Positions 27,744 through 37,365 of a stretch of 64,000 nt of DNA are shown one piece after another. A program made the translations under genes and the position numbers. The DNA lies in the NCBI RefSeq assembly GCF_002287075.1, contig NZ_NSKE01000004.1, forward strand, positions 124,001 through 188,000, given 5' to 3'. A model generated the notes under the pieces. The model saw only the letters and a list, made by a program, of their open reading frames with translations, was not told the origin of the DNA and made no database searches. The stretch is from Fodinibius salipaludis. GTDB taxonomy: Bacteria; Bacteroidota; Rhodothermia; Balneolales; Balneolaceae. Each line of letters opens with the position of its first letter. Position 1 is the first letter of the stretch.

Positions 27744-29588
27744 TTATTCTACCGTTACACTTTTCGCTAAATTCCGTGGCTGATCCACATTACAGCCGCG
27801 ATTTACGGCAATATAATAGGAAATCAGTTGTAACGGTATGGTCGTTAACATTGGTGAAAGACAATCCTCGGTCTCGGGAATCGCGCAAGAAAATTCAGAA
27901 AGATCAATAACCTCATCATTATCCTCACCAGTTATTGAAATAATACGGCCTTCACGCGCTTTCACCTCTTCAATATTGCTGATCATCTTCTCATTCGTAT
28001 GCTCCGTAGCAGCAATCACAACAACCGGCATCATCTCATCAATAAGCGCAATGGGACCGTGTTTCATTTCTGCGGCAGGATATCCTTCTGCATGGATATA
28101 TGAAATTTCTTTAAGCTTCAGCGCGCCCTCGAGTGCCACTGGGAAGTTATACGTTCGTCCCAAGTACAAGAAGTTCGGCGCATAACTGAAAAGCCGAGCC
28201 ATATCTTTAAGAGAATCGCTGTTATCCAAAATCTTCTGCACTTTCCCGGGAATGCGATCCAGCTCTTCGATCAATCGCGCTGCATATTCTTCATCGAGCA
28301 CGCCTCGCTTTTGTCCCAACAGAATAGCCATCATAGCCAGTACCGAAACCTGGGTCGTAAATGCTTTGGTGGATGCCACCCCAATCTCCGGACCGGCATG
28401 TGTATAGACGCCCGCATCGGTATCACGGGCAATGGTTGATCCTACTACATTACAAACACCAAGCGTAAGTGCTCCACGTTCTTTAGCTGTGCGAAGGGCC
28501 GCCAGCGTATCCGCCGTTTCGCCGCTTTGCGAAATCACCAGCATTACATCATCTTCGTCAATAAGGGCTTCGCGGTAGCGGAATTCCGAAGCATATTCTA
28601 CCTCTACAGACAACTTAGCCAGATGCTCGAACAGATATTCAGCAACCAAGCCGGCATGCCAGCTGGTCCCGCAAGCAGCTATAATCAATCGTTTAGCATT
28701 CACCAGCTTATCTAATACATCAGTGATACCACCTAATTGTATAGAGTGGTCTTCTACATTAATTCGTCCCCGCAGGCAATCCGAAATAGCGCGCGGCTGC
28801 TCAAAAATCTCCTTGAGCATAAAGTGCGGATATCCGCCCTTCTCAATCTCTTCGATACTCATCGCCAGCTCATGGACTTTCTTTGTAAGCGGCTCATCTT
28901 CTATAGTTTTAACATCATATCCCTCCTTGGTAACGATAGCCATCTCACCATCATCCAGGTAAACCACCTTTTTAGTATGCTCAACGATGGGCGAAGCATC
29001 CGATGCCACAAACATTTCACCGTCTCCAATCCCCAGCAACAATGGTGATCCTTTTCGAGCTACAATAATACGATTGGGCTCCTCAACATTTAAAATGGCC
29101 AATCCATACGTACCTACCACCTGCTGAAGTGCCATTTGCACAGCCTGCTCGAATGTAATTTCTTCGCCATCTCCGTTCTCATAAATCTCTTCGATAAGCT
29201 GAGCAATAACTTCCGTATCGGTATCGGTATGAAACGTCCGACCTTTATTCTTCAGCTCTTTCTTTAAGGTATTGTAATTCTCAATAATGCCATTGTGGAC
29301 AAGCGCGATTTTTCCCGATTCACTTACGTGCGGATGAGAATTAATATCATTCGGCGCACCGTGCGTAGCCCATCGGGTATGTCCAATACCAACGAGACTG
29401 TCATTGGGGTTAGCTTTCATTTTTTTCTTGAGGTTCTGGACCTTTCCTTTTCCCTTCTTAATATCCAGCTGACCGTTAAGCAAAGCAATACCTGCAGAGT
29501 CATATCCGCGATATTCAAGGCGCTCAAGTCCTTTTACAATGATATCGCTCGCTTTCTTATTTCCTATATATCCAACAATTCCGCACAT
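27744..29588 (-). CDS. glmS: Glutamine-fructose-6-phosphate aminotransferase
   Basis: This 614-residue cytoplasmic enzyme makes glucosamine-6-phosphate from fructose-6-phosphate and glutamine, the first step to UDP-GlcNAc, peptidoglycan and LPS. The N-terminal glutaminase domain begins MCGIVGYIG with the nucleophile C2 and has GHTRWATHG. Two SIS domains follow (about 290-420 and 460-600), the first with ACGTSWHAG and SQSGETADT, ending KSVTVE as usual. I see no glmS ribozyme in front of it. It is divergent from a GlmU-like gene. Confidence 0.97.
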   Translation of the reverse strand: MCGIVGYIGNKKASDIIVKGLERLEYRGYDSAGIALLNGQLDIKKGKGKVQNLKKKMKANPNDSLVGIGHTRWATHGAPNDINSHPHVSESGKIALVHNGIIENYNTLKKELKNKGRTFHTDTDTEVIAQLIEEIYENGDGEEITFEQAVQMALQQVVGTYGLAILNVEEPNRIIVARKGSPLLLGIGDGEMFVASDASPIVEHTKKVVYLDDGEMAIVTKEGYDVKTIEDEPLTKKVHELAMSIEEIEKGGYPHFMLKEIFEQPRAISDCLRGRINVEDHSIQLGGITDVLDKLVNAKRLIIAACGTSWHAGLVAEYLFEHLAKLSVEVEYASEFRYREALIDEDDVMLVISQSGETADTLAALRTAKERGALTLGVCNVVGSTIARDTDAGVYTHAGPEIGVASTKAFTTQVSVLAMMAILLGQKRGVLDEEYAARLIEELDRIPGKVQKILDNSDSLKDMARLFSYAPNFLYLGRTYNFPVALEGALKLKEISYIHAEGYPAAEMKHGPIALIDEMMPVVVIAATEHTNEKMISNIEEVKAREGRIISITGEDNDEVIDLSEFSCAIPETEDCLSPMLTTIPLQLISYYIAVNRGCNVDQPRNLAKSVTVE

Positions 29589-29722
29589 AGATGTCTTGTA
29601 TTATTGTATTTGTTTACTGATTCTTATACTGTCTCTCCCAGACTAAGATTTGCACAATACTAAAGTTATCATTCTGGCAGATATTTTGAAACAATTATAA
29701 TCAATCATTTATAGGTATAACC

Positions 29723-30928
29723 ATGCAGCTGTGTTTCTTTGAAGATGAAAAGCTGACCACTTTTCATCCCCTTACATTAACTCGTCCCACTGACGATCTG
29801 CGCATCGGCATTCTAACACTTTCGGAGAAATGGAAACAGGCGTTACATCCTACAAAAACGAATCGCATACTACGACCGGAGCTCAAAGGGCTATTTGAGG
29901 CCGATGAAATATCAACGGATGAGAACTGTATCTGGATGAACAGCCGATACCTGCCAACCGAACAACTGGTTACGCAAGTAAACAATTTAAGTGAAGGTCA
30001 ATATCTTACATACGGAGAGACGATCATTGCCGCCAACGTGGATGGAGGAACATCCCGGCAGTGGCTTGAAAATGGGGAACCCGACTTTAACACCCTTTTT
30101 GTGCTGGAATCCAATGATTTCTTATCCCTCAACAACCTCTGGGATCTATTCCAGCTGAACGGCCAGGAAATTGTTCGAGATATCGAGTTGCTGGATATCA
30201 ATACCAACATAAATGGTACTGTTTCGGATTACGCCGTGCTCGAAAAGCAGGAAAACATCTATATTCAAGAAGGAGCCACCATCGAAGCCGGGTGCGTACT
30301 TAACGCTTCAAAAGGACCTATTTTTATCGGCGAAAATGCCACTATCATGTCTGGGGCTCATATTCGCGGCCCGGTAGCCATCTGTGAAAATGCTACTATT
30401 AAAATGGGTGCCAAAATTTATGAAGATACCACTATCGGACCGGTCTGTAAGGTGGGTGGCGAAGTAAACAACTCCATCTTCCACTCCTACTCCAACAAAG
30501 GTCACGACGGATTTGTCGGCAACTCTATTATTGGCCAGTGGTGCAATTTCGGGGCTGATACCAACACATCGAACCTGAAAAATAATTACAGCAGTGTACG
30601 TATTCCCGACTGGTCTAATAGTCAGGAGATTGAAACAAACCAGCAGTTTTTCGGCACCGTAATGGGCGACCATTCCAAAACAGCAATCAACACGCAATTG
30701 AATACCGGTACCATCTGTGGAGTTAGCTGTAATATTTTTTCAGATGATTTTCCTCCCAAACTAATCCCCTCATTCAGCTGGGTGGGTTCCAATGTTATTC
30801 AAACATACCGCATCGATAAAGCCCTTGAAGCCATGGAAGCCATGATGGCGCGGCGTGACATATCACTTAACGAAGAATACAAACAGATGATGAAAACTAT
30901 TTTTGATACGAAGAATCATCCCCAATAA
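29723..30928 (+). CDS. GlmU-like putative sugar nucleotidyltransferase
   Basis: This 401-residue protein starts MQLCFFEDEKLTTFHPLTLTRP, the start typical of the GlmU family in Bacteroidota. It has a shortened nucleotidyltransferase region (about 1-190) and a left-handed parallel beta-helix acyltransferase-like region (about 205-370, with hexapeptide repeats such as IGENAT and IKMGAKI). It lacks the classic G-x-G-T-R-M pyrophosphorylase loop of GlmU, so activity on glucosamine-1-phosphate is not assured. Its divergent pairing with glmS supports a role in amino-sugar nucleotide supply. Confidence 0.8.
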   Translation: MQLCFFEDEKLTTFHPLTLTRPTDDLRIGILTLSEKWKQALHPTKTNRILRPELKGLFEADEISTDENCIWMNSRYLPTEQLVTQVNNLSEGQYLTYGETIIAANVDGGTSRQWLENGEPDFNTLFVLESNDFLSLNNLWDLFQLNGQEIVRDIELLDINTNINGTVSDYAVLEKQENIYIQEGATIEAGCVLNASKGPIFIGENATIMSGAHIRGPVAICENATIKMGAKIYEDTTIGPVCKVGGEVNNSIFHSYSNKGHDGFVGNSIIGQWCNFGADTNTSNLKNNYSSVRIPDWSNSQEIETNQQFFGTVMGDHSKTAINTQLNTGTICGVSCNIFSDDFPPKLIPSFSWVGSNVIQTYRIDKALEAMEAMMARRDISLNEEYKQMMKTIFDTKNHPQ

Positions 30929-31101
30929 ACGCCGCCTGAAAAATATTTGGATAATAAATAGGTATTGTCCTCAATTAGCACTACCTTTAATCGTTATATT
31001 TAATTACCCACCCAGTAAGTTACTTCTTTGAAACGACGCGTTAATTCAACTCTTTTCATCAGACAGAGCAGACAGGTGTACACAAAGACACAGTTATAGT
31101 T

Positions 31102-31317
31102 ATGAAACAAGGAAAAATAAAGTTCTTCGACACTAAAAAAGGATTTGGATTTATTGCACCTGATGAAGGCGGCGATGACATTTTTGTCCACAGAAACAAT
31201 GTCGAGAACCTCGATTACAACCAAGGACTTGAAGACGGCGAAGCCGTTGAGTTTGAGGTAGAAGAAACTCCCAAAGGCTTAAGTGCTACTAACGTAACCA
31301 GCCTGGATTACAAATAG
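31102..31317 (+). CDS. Cold-shock domain protein
   Basis: This 71-residue single OB-fold CSD protein has the RNA-binding motifs KGFGFI (RNP1) and DIFVH (RNP2), binds single-stranded RNA and DNA, and probably acts as an RNA chaperone. It is preceded by a gene-free region of about 170 bp, in keeping with the long leaders of cspA-type genes. A strong terminator follows, so it is monocistronic. Confidence 0.93.
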   Translation: MKQGKIKFFDTKKGFGFIAPDEGGDDIFVHRNNVENLDYNQGLEDGEAVEFEVEETPKGLSATNVTSLDYK

Positions 31318-31344
31318 ATCCGAGATTTTATATTGGATTTTAGG

Positions 31345-31370
31345 AGCCCGCTTTTTAGCGGGCTTTTTTA
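31345..31370 (+). terminator. Terminator of the cold-shock gene
   Basis: A perfect eight-pair stem agcccgct/agcgggct is followed by a T run. The remaining roughly 250 bp up to the next gene hold no other clear signal, apart from T-rich tracts. Confidence 0.9.
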
Positions 31371-31626
31371 TTACACGATATTTTTGCTGTCCATCCTTTT
31401 GGTTCCTCCCTTCTAAAATACCTGGCTTCGGGTAACTTTTACACACTTGTAGTTTTTTTGATCCTAATTTATCTACAAAACCCCATTAATACCCTAAAAA
31501 AGCTGAGCCTATTCTTTGGCACATTTTTTGGTTCCTTTCTTTATCAATCTCCCTCAGCCCCAAACCAAACTATCGATTCCCCTTAACTAAAAAAGGGCAC
31601 TGTCCTTATCCTAAAATGTATAGCCC

Positions 31627-33045
31627 ATGCTAACCAATACCTATCAGTCATATTTTTTTATTTTAGGATTCTTCATAACAGCAAGTATGCTCAATGCAGG
31701 ATGCAGTGATGGAGGCCCACCCGGACTTTCAGAATCACTGGATGAAACGGTCTCTCCAATAGAAGTAATCGATACATTCCCCGAATACGCAGACGAAAAT
31801 ATCGAGCTTGATGTGTCCATTCAGGCTACATTCAGTGCATCAATAGATACCAGCTCTATTAATGACTCAACTTTTATTGTAAGAGAAGGTGGTATAGAAA
31901 TATCCGGTACGTTTTCCTACTCCGGCAGTACGGTCACCTTCATGCCAAACAGAACATTTGCTCGAAACACCTCCATCAACACCACCATTACTTCACAAGT
32001 AGCTGACGTAGAAGGTAATACCATGGATCAGGAATATGAGTGGAATTTCACAACCCGACCGGCAACAACCTACGAAGCTACCCCACCTACCGTTATTGAG
32101 ACTAATCCCAAAGACGGCGCCACCGACATTTCCGCCAACACCAATATCTCCGCCCGTTTTAGTAAAACCCTGAACCCCGAAACCATCAACAGCAACACAT
32201 TCTACTTGCGAAACAATAACGGCAGCATCATTCCCGGTTCGCTAAGCTATACCGACTCCACCGCTACGTTTAGTCCCTCGGAATCACTGCCCGATGGGGT
32301 TGAGTACACCGCAACGATTACTAACGATATTGAGGACCCATTCGGCAATTCCCCCGACCAAAGCTATAACTGGAATTTTACTACAAAAGAGATCGACCGC
32401 ACCCCACCTCGCGTTATATCCACTAATCCTGAAAACCATGAAGAGGACGTGGCCTTTGATATTCAAATAACAGCCACATTTAGTGAGCGGATAGATCCAG
32501 CTACGATAAACAGCAACACATTTAGGCTGCGGACAAACTTAAATAGCATTTCTGGATCGGTCAGTTATGAGGACTCAACGGCTGTTTTTAAACCCTCGAG
32601 TACCCTACAGGATGGAATAGTTTTCACCGCTATCATTACCGATGGCATCCAGGATCTTAAAGGGAATTCACCTCCTAATAATTACAGCTGGAATTTTATT
32701 ACAAAAGAGATCGACCGCACGCCGCCCCACATTATATCCACTAAGCCTCAGAATGAAGAAGATGATGTACCCATTGATATCCAAATAACAGCAACATTTA
32801 GTGAACAGATGAGTAAGTCCACTATAAACGAAGATACTTTCGAGCTATACCAATGGCAGTGGGGACAATACCGAAAGCTTTCAGGATCGGTAAGCTACTC
32901 AGGAAGTACGGCCACATTTACACCCGGAACTGACCTCCGCGATGAACAGTATTATACTGTCATAATCAGTTCGGATGTTACTGACCTGGCTGGTAACGCA
33001 CTCGGTGCAACATACCGCTGGGACTTTGAGACCGAAGACGACTAA
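31627..33045 (+). CDS. Lipoprotein with four bacterial Ig-like (Big_5) domains
   Basis: This 472-residue surface lipoprotein has lipobox LNAGC (about C26) and then four repeats of about 100 residues (near 45-145, 155-255, 258-360 and 362-470). Each follows the SbsA/Big_5 pattern: P-x-V-I-x-T-x-P-x-x, then I-x-A-x-F-S, S-G-x-x-x-Y, and Y-x-W-x-F-x-T at the end. There is no catalytic domain. It is likely a structural or adhesive cell-surface protein. Repeats 2 to 4 share long near-identical DNA, showing recent internal duplication. Confidence 0.85.
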   Translation: MLTNTYQSYFFILGFFITASMLNAGCSDGGPPGLSESLDETVSPIEVIDTFPEYADENIELDVSIQATFSASIDTSSINDSTFIVREGGIEISGTFSYSGSTVTFMPNRTFARNTSINTTITSQVADVEGNTMDQEYEWNFTTRPATTYEATPPTVIETNPKDGATDISANTNISARFSKTLNPETINSNTFYLRNNNGSIIPGSLSYTDSTATFSPSESLPDGVEYTATITNDIEDPFGNSPDQSYNWNFTTKEIDRTPPRVISTNPENHEEDVAFDIQITATFSERIDPATINSNTFRLRTNLNSISGSVSYEDSTAVFKPSSTLQDGIVFTAIITDGIQDLKGNSPPNNYSWNFITKEIDRTPPHIISTKPQNEEDDVPIDIQITATFSEQMSKSTINEDTFELYQWQWGQYRKLSGSVSYSGSTATFTPGTDLRDEQYYTVIISSDVTDLAGNALGATYRWDFETEDD

Positions 33046-33166
33046 CTCCAACTGATCAGAACAAGTCGATAGAACCGGGGCGATACCAAATAAAAATCCG
33101 AAAGCATGTTTCAAATTAGTGATGAAAACTCCTATATTTGTCACGCTTAAAAATTTGGCGAATATT

Positions 33167-33251
33167 GCCCAAGTGGCGGAATTGGTAGACGCGCATGCTT
33201 CAGGAGCATGTGGGGATCTTCCCCGTGGAGGTTCGAGTCCTCTCTTGGGCA
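33167..33251 (+). tRNA. tRNA-Leu (anticodon CAG)
   Basis: This 85-nt tRNA has acceptor stem GCCCAAG/CTTGGGC, an anticodon arm CATGC-TTCAGGA-GCATG giving anticodon CAG, a long variable arm (class II, tggggatcttcccc) and the TTCGAGTCC T-loop. The discriminator is A. CCA is not encoded (ACTC follows). It reads CUG codons. Confidence 0.97.
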
Positions 33252-33254
33252 CTC

Positions 33255-33287
33255 AAATCCCTGTAAGTTACTGGCTTGCAGGGATTT
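33255..33287 (+). terminator. Terminator-like hairpin after tRNA-Leu
   Basis: A 13-pair stem with one G-T pair (aaatccctgtaag with cttgcagggattt) lies directly after the tRNA. The following T tract (agtatttta) is imperfect. Confidence 0.7.
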
Positions 33288-33395
33288 AGTATTTTAGGTG
33301 CAAATATTATCGTTCTTTAGGAAGTCTTTATTTTTATACATATTGGAATATTATTACTCGGGTGCTAATAATAATTAAAACTCAAGAGTTCTAAT

Positions 33396-33890
33396 ATGTT
33401 ATCACCATATAAAAGGGCCATTGCATACCTATTAATCTTCTCATTCTTTCTAAGTAGTTGTGCTACTATATTTAAAGGTAGTAATGCTGAAGTTCGCTTT
33501 AATTCTTCACCTTCCGGAGCAGAAGTTCTGGTAGACGAAATAAATAAAGGTGAAACCCCTACATCAGCCCAACTATCACGCAGTGAAAGCCATATTGTAA
33601 CATTTCAAAAAGACGGATATGAGGAAGTAAAAGTTAAAGTAAACAGAAATTTTGATGGAGCTACCACTATATTAGGTAATTTGGTTTCGTGGTGGCTTTT
33701 AGGAGTTGTAGTTGATGTTGCATCAGGAGCAGCTTATACATTAAGTCCGGCCGATCTACAAGGGAACCTTAATAAACTTGAAGAGGCAGGAGTTATCAAT
33801 AAAGATGAATTACCTAAAGCTAAAGAGAATACTGTTCACGTATTTATGTTGACCAAAGAGGAATGGCAAGAAATTCAAAAAAGTGAATAG
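33396..33890 (+). CDS. PEGA-domain lipoprotein
   Basis: This 164-residue lipoprotein has lipobox FLSSC (C22), followed by a PEGA domain (about 32-82: FNSSPSGAEVLVDE...GETPT) and a segment with two hydrophobic stretches (GNLVSWWLLGVVVDVASGAAYTL). The N(L)...G..VD..SGA...L.P pattern is common in these envelope proteins. Function is unknown; PEGA domains occur in outer-surface or S-layer-like proteins. It is monocistronic. Confidence 0.8.
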   Translation: MLSPYKRAIAYLLIFSFFLSSCATIFKGSNAEVRFNSSPSGAEVLVDEINKGETPTSAQLSRSESHIVTFQKDGYEEVKVKVNRNFDGATTILGNLVSWWLLGVVVDVASGAAYTLSPADLQGNLNKLEEAGVINKDELPKAKENTVHVFMLTKEEWQEIQKSE

Positions 33891-34112
33891 GGAGTACTTT
33901 TTAGCTGATTTAGCTTCAATTTGTTAAGCCACAATAATTTTGGGGCTTTAAAATGCTTCCAGAAACACACCCTCCAAGTTACTACTAACCTATCGTAAAG
34001 AATAACAAAGGCATTAATCTTTTCCTCATCCACCCGATTATAAAATCCATTTTTACACATTTAGTAATTTATCGTACATTAAAATTCATTTTTTACCATA
34101 TATATTAGATAT

Positions 34113-34562
34113 ATGCGAGCAATCGGTGTCATTCTTATAATTATTACCATTATTTCCTGCGCATCCACGCTTCCGCCTGCGGAACCTTCGGTAAGGATGA
34201 TGAAAAAAGCTGATACCATCATCCTTGCTTTAAGCGACTCCCCCTCCCAAGCCTATCAAAGTTTTGAAACCCATCTGGGTAATCAGGAATTTACGGTAAT
34301 ACGGTCTAACAAAAAACCGCTTACGCTCGAAACACGGCATAAAAAGTTTGACCCAACCATCCTGAAAGTTTTTGGAAGCTATGCTATGAAGGTAAATGCC
34401 ACGATAAAAGATTCGACCCTCCACATAACAGGCACCTTGGCCAGCGGTACTCAGGTAGAAAATGCGGGCGGTAAGAAAAGTCCCGTAAAAGATGGATGGA
34501 ATAAGTTGGTTCAACTGGCAAAAGAATTTTCCCACCAACAGATATACTACAGTAGAAATTAG
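34113..34562 (+). CDS. Small hypothetical lipoprotein
   Basis: This 149-residue protein has a short signal and lipobox (IISC, about C16), followed by a mixed alpha/beta domain. I do not recognise a family. Its last 4 bp overlap the 3' end of the convergent kinase/ATPase gene (34559), so the two stops share bases. Confidence 0.65.
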   Translation: MRAIGVILIIITIISCASTLPPAEPSVRMMKKADTIILALSDSPSQAYQSFETHLGNQEFTVIRSNKKPLTLETRHKKFDPTILKVFGSYAMKVNATIKDSTLHITGTLASGTQVENAGGKKSPVKDGWNKLVQLAKEFSHQQIYYSRN

Positions 34563-36157
34563 CGGTTACTGTTGGATATATTTCTATCAGCCAGCTCAAA
34601 ATAGAGTGTTCTGATTGTCTGCTCGACAGGCTGATCGGTTTGCACGGAAATGAGGTTTTCATCTCCAATTTCGCTTGGCGGACTGTATCGGTTTTTAAGG
34701 GTTTCAAAATCTTCTAACCGGGCATCCGATACCACATCATCTTCCCCTTCGCGCTGCTTCAGGCGCGATTTCACCACATCTTCGGCTGCTTTGGCTTCCA
34801 CAAAAAGATAGTCAGTTTCCAACTCCCCCAATCTCCGGATAACCTTTTCGCGGACTGCCCTGTTGCTAAAGGTAGCATCCAAGATCACGCTTTTTCCCTC
34901 ACCAATACACTTTTCTATCTTCTCTATAAGCGTTTGGTACGTTTGCTCCGACATCAATTGAGTATACAGCTTATCGCGCTGTTCTGCCGGCGTTCGTTTC
35001 TGCAGGTCAAGTCCGGCCATCGATTTTCGGATGCGATCAGAAGAAAATCGATCGATATTAAATTTTTGCTCAAAATGCTTGGCAAGCGTCGTCTTCCCTG
35101 TCCCCACACCACCCATGAATATCAGCACGATGGGCTTTGATCCAAGCAGCGCGTATCGCAGGGACAGATCAAAATATTGAGAGGCCTTTTGGGCTGCTTT
35201 CTCACGATCGACCTGCGGCACTTCTTCCTCTCCACTCTGCAAACTTTTAACCTTTCCTTTTACATATGCCCGGTAGCACTTATAAAAATCGATAATCTCC
35301 AACAGGTCGGGGTCATCCAGTTTCTTGGACATCTCATCAATGAAGTAGCGTTCTTCCTGCCACCTATTGTTGAAGTCGAGATCCATGGCAAGAAACGCTA
35401 AATCCACTGCCAGATCCCCGTAGCGGAACCGGTCATTAAATTCTATACAGTCATAAATCTGTACTTTCTCGGGCGTAATATGAATATGCTCCAGGTGCAA
35501 ATCGCCATGACCGTCTACAATCCGCCTTTGAGCAATCCGCCGTTCAAAGAGTTCACTGCGGTGTTCAAAATATTGATTGGTGAAAGACTGTATGCCCCGG
35601 TACATGTTGTCATCAATGGTTTCGCCGACAAAACCTTTGGTCTGCTCAAAATTTTCATCGGTGTTTACTTTGATACTTTCGATTTCTCCGTACTGCAAGA
35701 CCTGTTCATCGGGCTGCTGAGTATTATAAAAGTCAGCCAGCTTATCTACTACGCGATTGAGGTGCGACTTTTTTAGTGTGCCCTTTTCCAAATAGCTGTG
35801 CAAGAAATATTCATCAGGCAGCTGTTTCATCTTTACCGCGTATTCAACTACGGAATCAGTTTGCAGCACCTCATCGGATATTTGAAATGAGTCGCCCTCT
35901 TTACTAACCGATACCACCCCCAGGTAAATATCATTCGAGAGCCTGCGGTTCAATTCAACCTCGCGGTGACAGAATTCCTTTCGTTTAGCAAGTGAGCTGT
36001 AATCCAAAAAGCCAAAATCTACCGACTTTTTAAATTTGTAAACATATGGAGGAACCAAAAATACATGTGAGATGTGGGTCTGAATATGGGATACCCCTTC
36101 CGGATTATGAGGATAGGAATCAGGGGATTTAAGAAAAGCTAACAGCTTGGGATCCAT
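34559..36157 (-). CDS. Bifunctional APH-like kinase / P-loop nucleotide kinase
   Basis: This 532-residue fusion has an N-terminal aminoglycoside-phosphotransferase/choline-kinase-like domain (about 1-325) with the catalytic loop beginning at H217 (HGDLHLEH) and the metal-binding YDCIEFNDRFR segment. The C-terminal P-loop domain (about 340-515) has Walker A GGVGTGKTT (K355) and resembles gluconate-kinase or zeta-toxin-like AAA_33 kinases. This pair of domains is seen in a family of uncharacterised bacterial kinases. The substrate is unknown; I would not infer antibiotic resistance. Confidence 0.82.
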   Translation of the reverse strand: MDPKLLAFLKSPDSYPHNPEGVSHIQTHISHVFLVPPYVYKFKKSVDFGFLDYSSLAKRKEFCHREVELNRRLSNDIYLGVVSVSKEGDSFQISDEVLQTDSVVEYAVKMKQLPDEYFLHSYLEKGTLKKSHLNRVVDKLADFYNTQQPDEQVLQYGEIESIKVNTDENFEQTKGFVGETIDDNMYRGIQSFTNQYFEHRSELFERRIAQRRIVDGHGDLHLEHIHITPEKVQIYDCIEFNDRFRYGDLAVDLAFLAMDLDFNNRWQEERYFIDEMSKKLDDPDLLEIIDFYKCYRAYVKGKVKSLQSGEEEVPQVDREKAAQKASQYFDLSLRYALLGSKPIVLIFMGGVGTGKTTLAKHFEQKFNIDRFSSDRIRKSMAGLDLQKRTPAEQRDKLYTQLMSEQTYQTLIEKIEKCIGEGKSVILDATFSNRAVREKVIRRLGELETDYLFVEAKAAEDVVKSRLKQREGEDDVVSDARLEDFETLKNRYSPPSEIGDENLISVQTDQPVEQTIRTLYFELADRNISNSNR

Positions 36158-36362
36158 AGCAGTATCCGTGTATTAATGCTGATAATTACAATATTTTTTG
36201 GGTTGATATCACAAAGTACAAAATCGCCCATTCAAAATTCAGCCCTTCCTTTTCAATAAGAATAGGAGAAATAATTTTCTTGTAAGTAACTATTTTTACT
36301 ACAGTTAATGTATGTATTTTGTAGATTATAGTAATGGACAGTAAAAATTAACGGAGAGCATC

Positions 36363-37283
36363 ATGAAAATTCTATCAGGATTACTTATTGCATTACTATT
36401 GACAACTTGGAGTATTGACGCAAATGCACAGTTGTTAAACCGACTAAAGAAAAAAGCAAAACAGGCCGCGGAACAGAAAGCCGAAGAAAAACTGGCCGAA
36501 CAGGTTCAACTATTAGCCGAACGAGCCGTAGAGAAATCATGGAATTCAATTTTTGGAGAATGGGACGCTGACAGTAGTGGCGGGATACACGTTCCGTTCA
36601 CAATGAGCAGCAATATCAAAACCGAAGACCGTTACTCCTTCCAGACAATAACGACGATGGAAGTACGATCGAGCGATAAAAATGGCCGGGAAGAACCGCC
36701 AATGAACGTCGATATGCACTTTAGTGATGACGGCACTTATACGGGCACCAAATTCCGTTCCCAGGAAATGGAAAAACAGGAGGGCAATCTTTTTATTATT
36801 TACGACTTAACCAACGAAGCCATGCTTATGCTAATGGAAAATGAGGGCAATAAATTTTCATTTGGCTATAAGTGGGATCAACAGATCACTGAAAATGACA
36901 GCCTATCCGATGAAGAGGCCAACTGGGACGAGCTGGAAGAGTGGCGCGGGTATGAAAAGATCGGCAGCAAGAATATATTAGGTTATGGTTGTGATGGATA
37001 TCGATCTGAAACTGATGAAGAAACCATGGAAATTTGGGTGACCCGCGACGAGGATTTGGGTATGACCCAACTCTTTAAAGCGCAGGCAAACGCCAAACAG
37101 ATGAGAGGTAAAATTCCCGACGAATATCCTTACGGCATGATTATGGAAATGAAAAATGAGAATAAAAAAACCGGTGAGCAGGTGACTATGAGGGTGACCA
37201 ACATCAAGAAAAATGAAAATATCTCGTATGTCATGGCCGACTATCCACCCATGAGTTTGGGCAAAACATCATCTAATAAATAA
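36363..37283 (+). CDS. DUF4412-family exported protein
   Basis: This 306-residue protein has a signal peptide (ending NANAQ near residue 23). A charged helix (about 27-60, rich in Lys, Glu and Ala) precedes a beta-rich domain (about 75-290) that matches the DUF4412 pattern, with repeated short beta strands and an EIWVT(R)DEDLGM segment. The function is not known. It may be an outer-membrane-associated lipid-binding or envelope protein. The start has a clear ribosome site (CGGAGAG). Confidence 0.7.
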   Translation: MKILSGLLIALLLTTWSIDANAQLLNRLKKKAKQAAEQKAEEKLAEQVQLLAERAVEKSWNSIFGEWDADSSGGIHVPFTMSSNIKTEDRYSFQTITTMEVRSSDKNGREEPPMNVDMHFSDDGTYTGTKFRSQEMEKQEGNLFIIYDLTNEAMLMLMENEGNKFSFGYKWDQQITENDSLSDEEANWDELEEWRGYEKIGSKNILGYGCDGYRSETDEETMEIWVTRDEDLGMTQLFKAQANAKQMRGKIPDEYPYGMIMEMKNENKKTGEQVTMRVTNIKKNENISYVMADYPPMSLGKTSSNK

Positions 37284-37365
37284 CCCATATTTTTATTGAT
37301 ATAAATGGCAGGCATCCCTATCCTCATTGACGCAAAATGTAAGGCTCAAAGAGCGAACTGATATT

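Noticed and set aside
32899-33252. Minus-strand frame running across tRNA-Leu
   Set aside because: It is antisense to a clear tRNA and to the end of the Ig-like lipoprotein gene, so it is a shadow.
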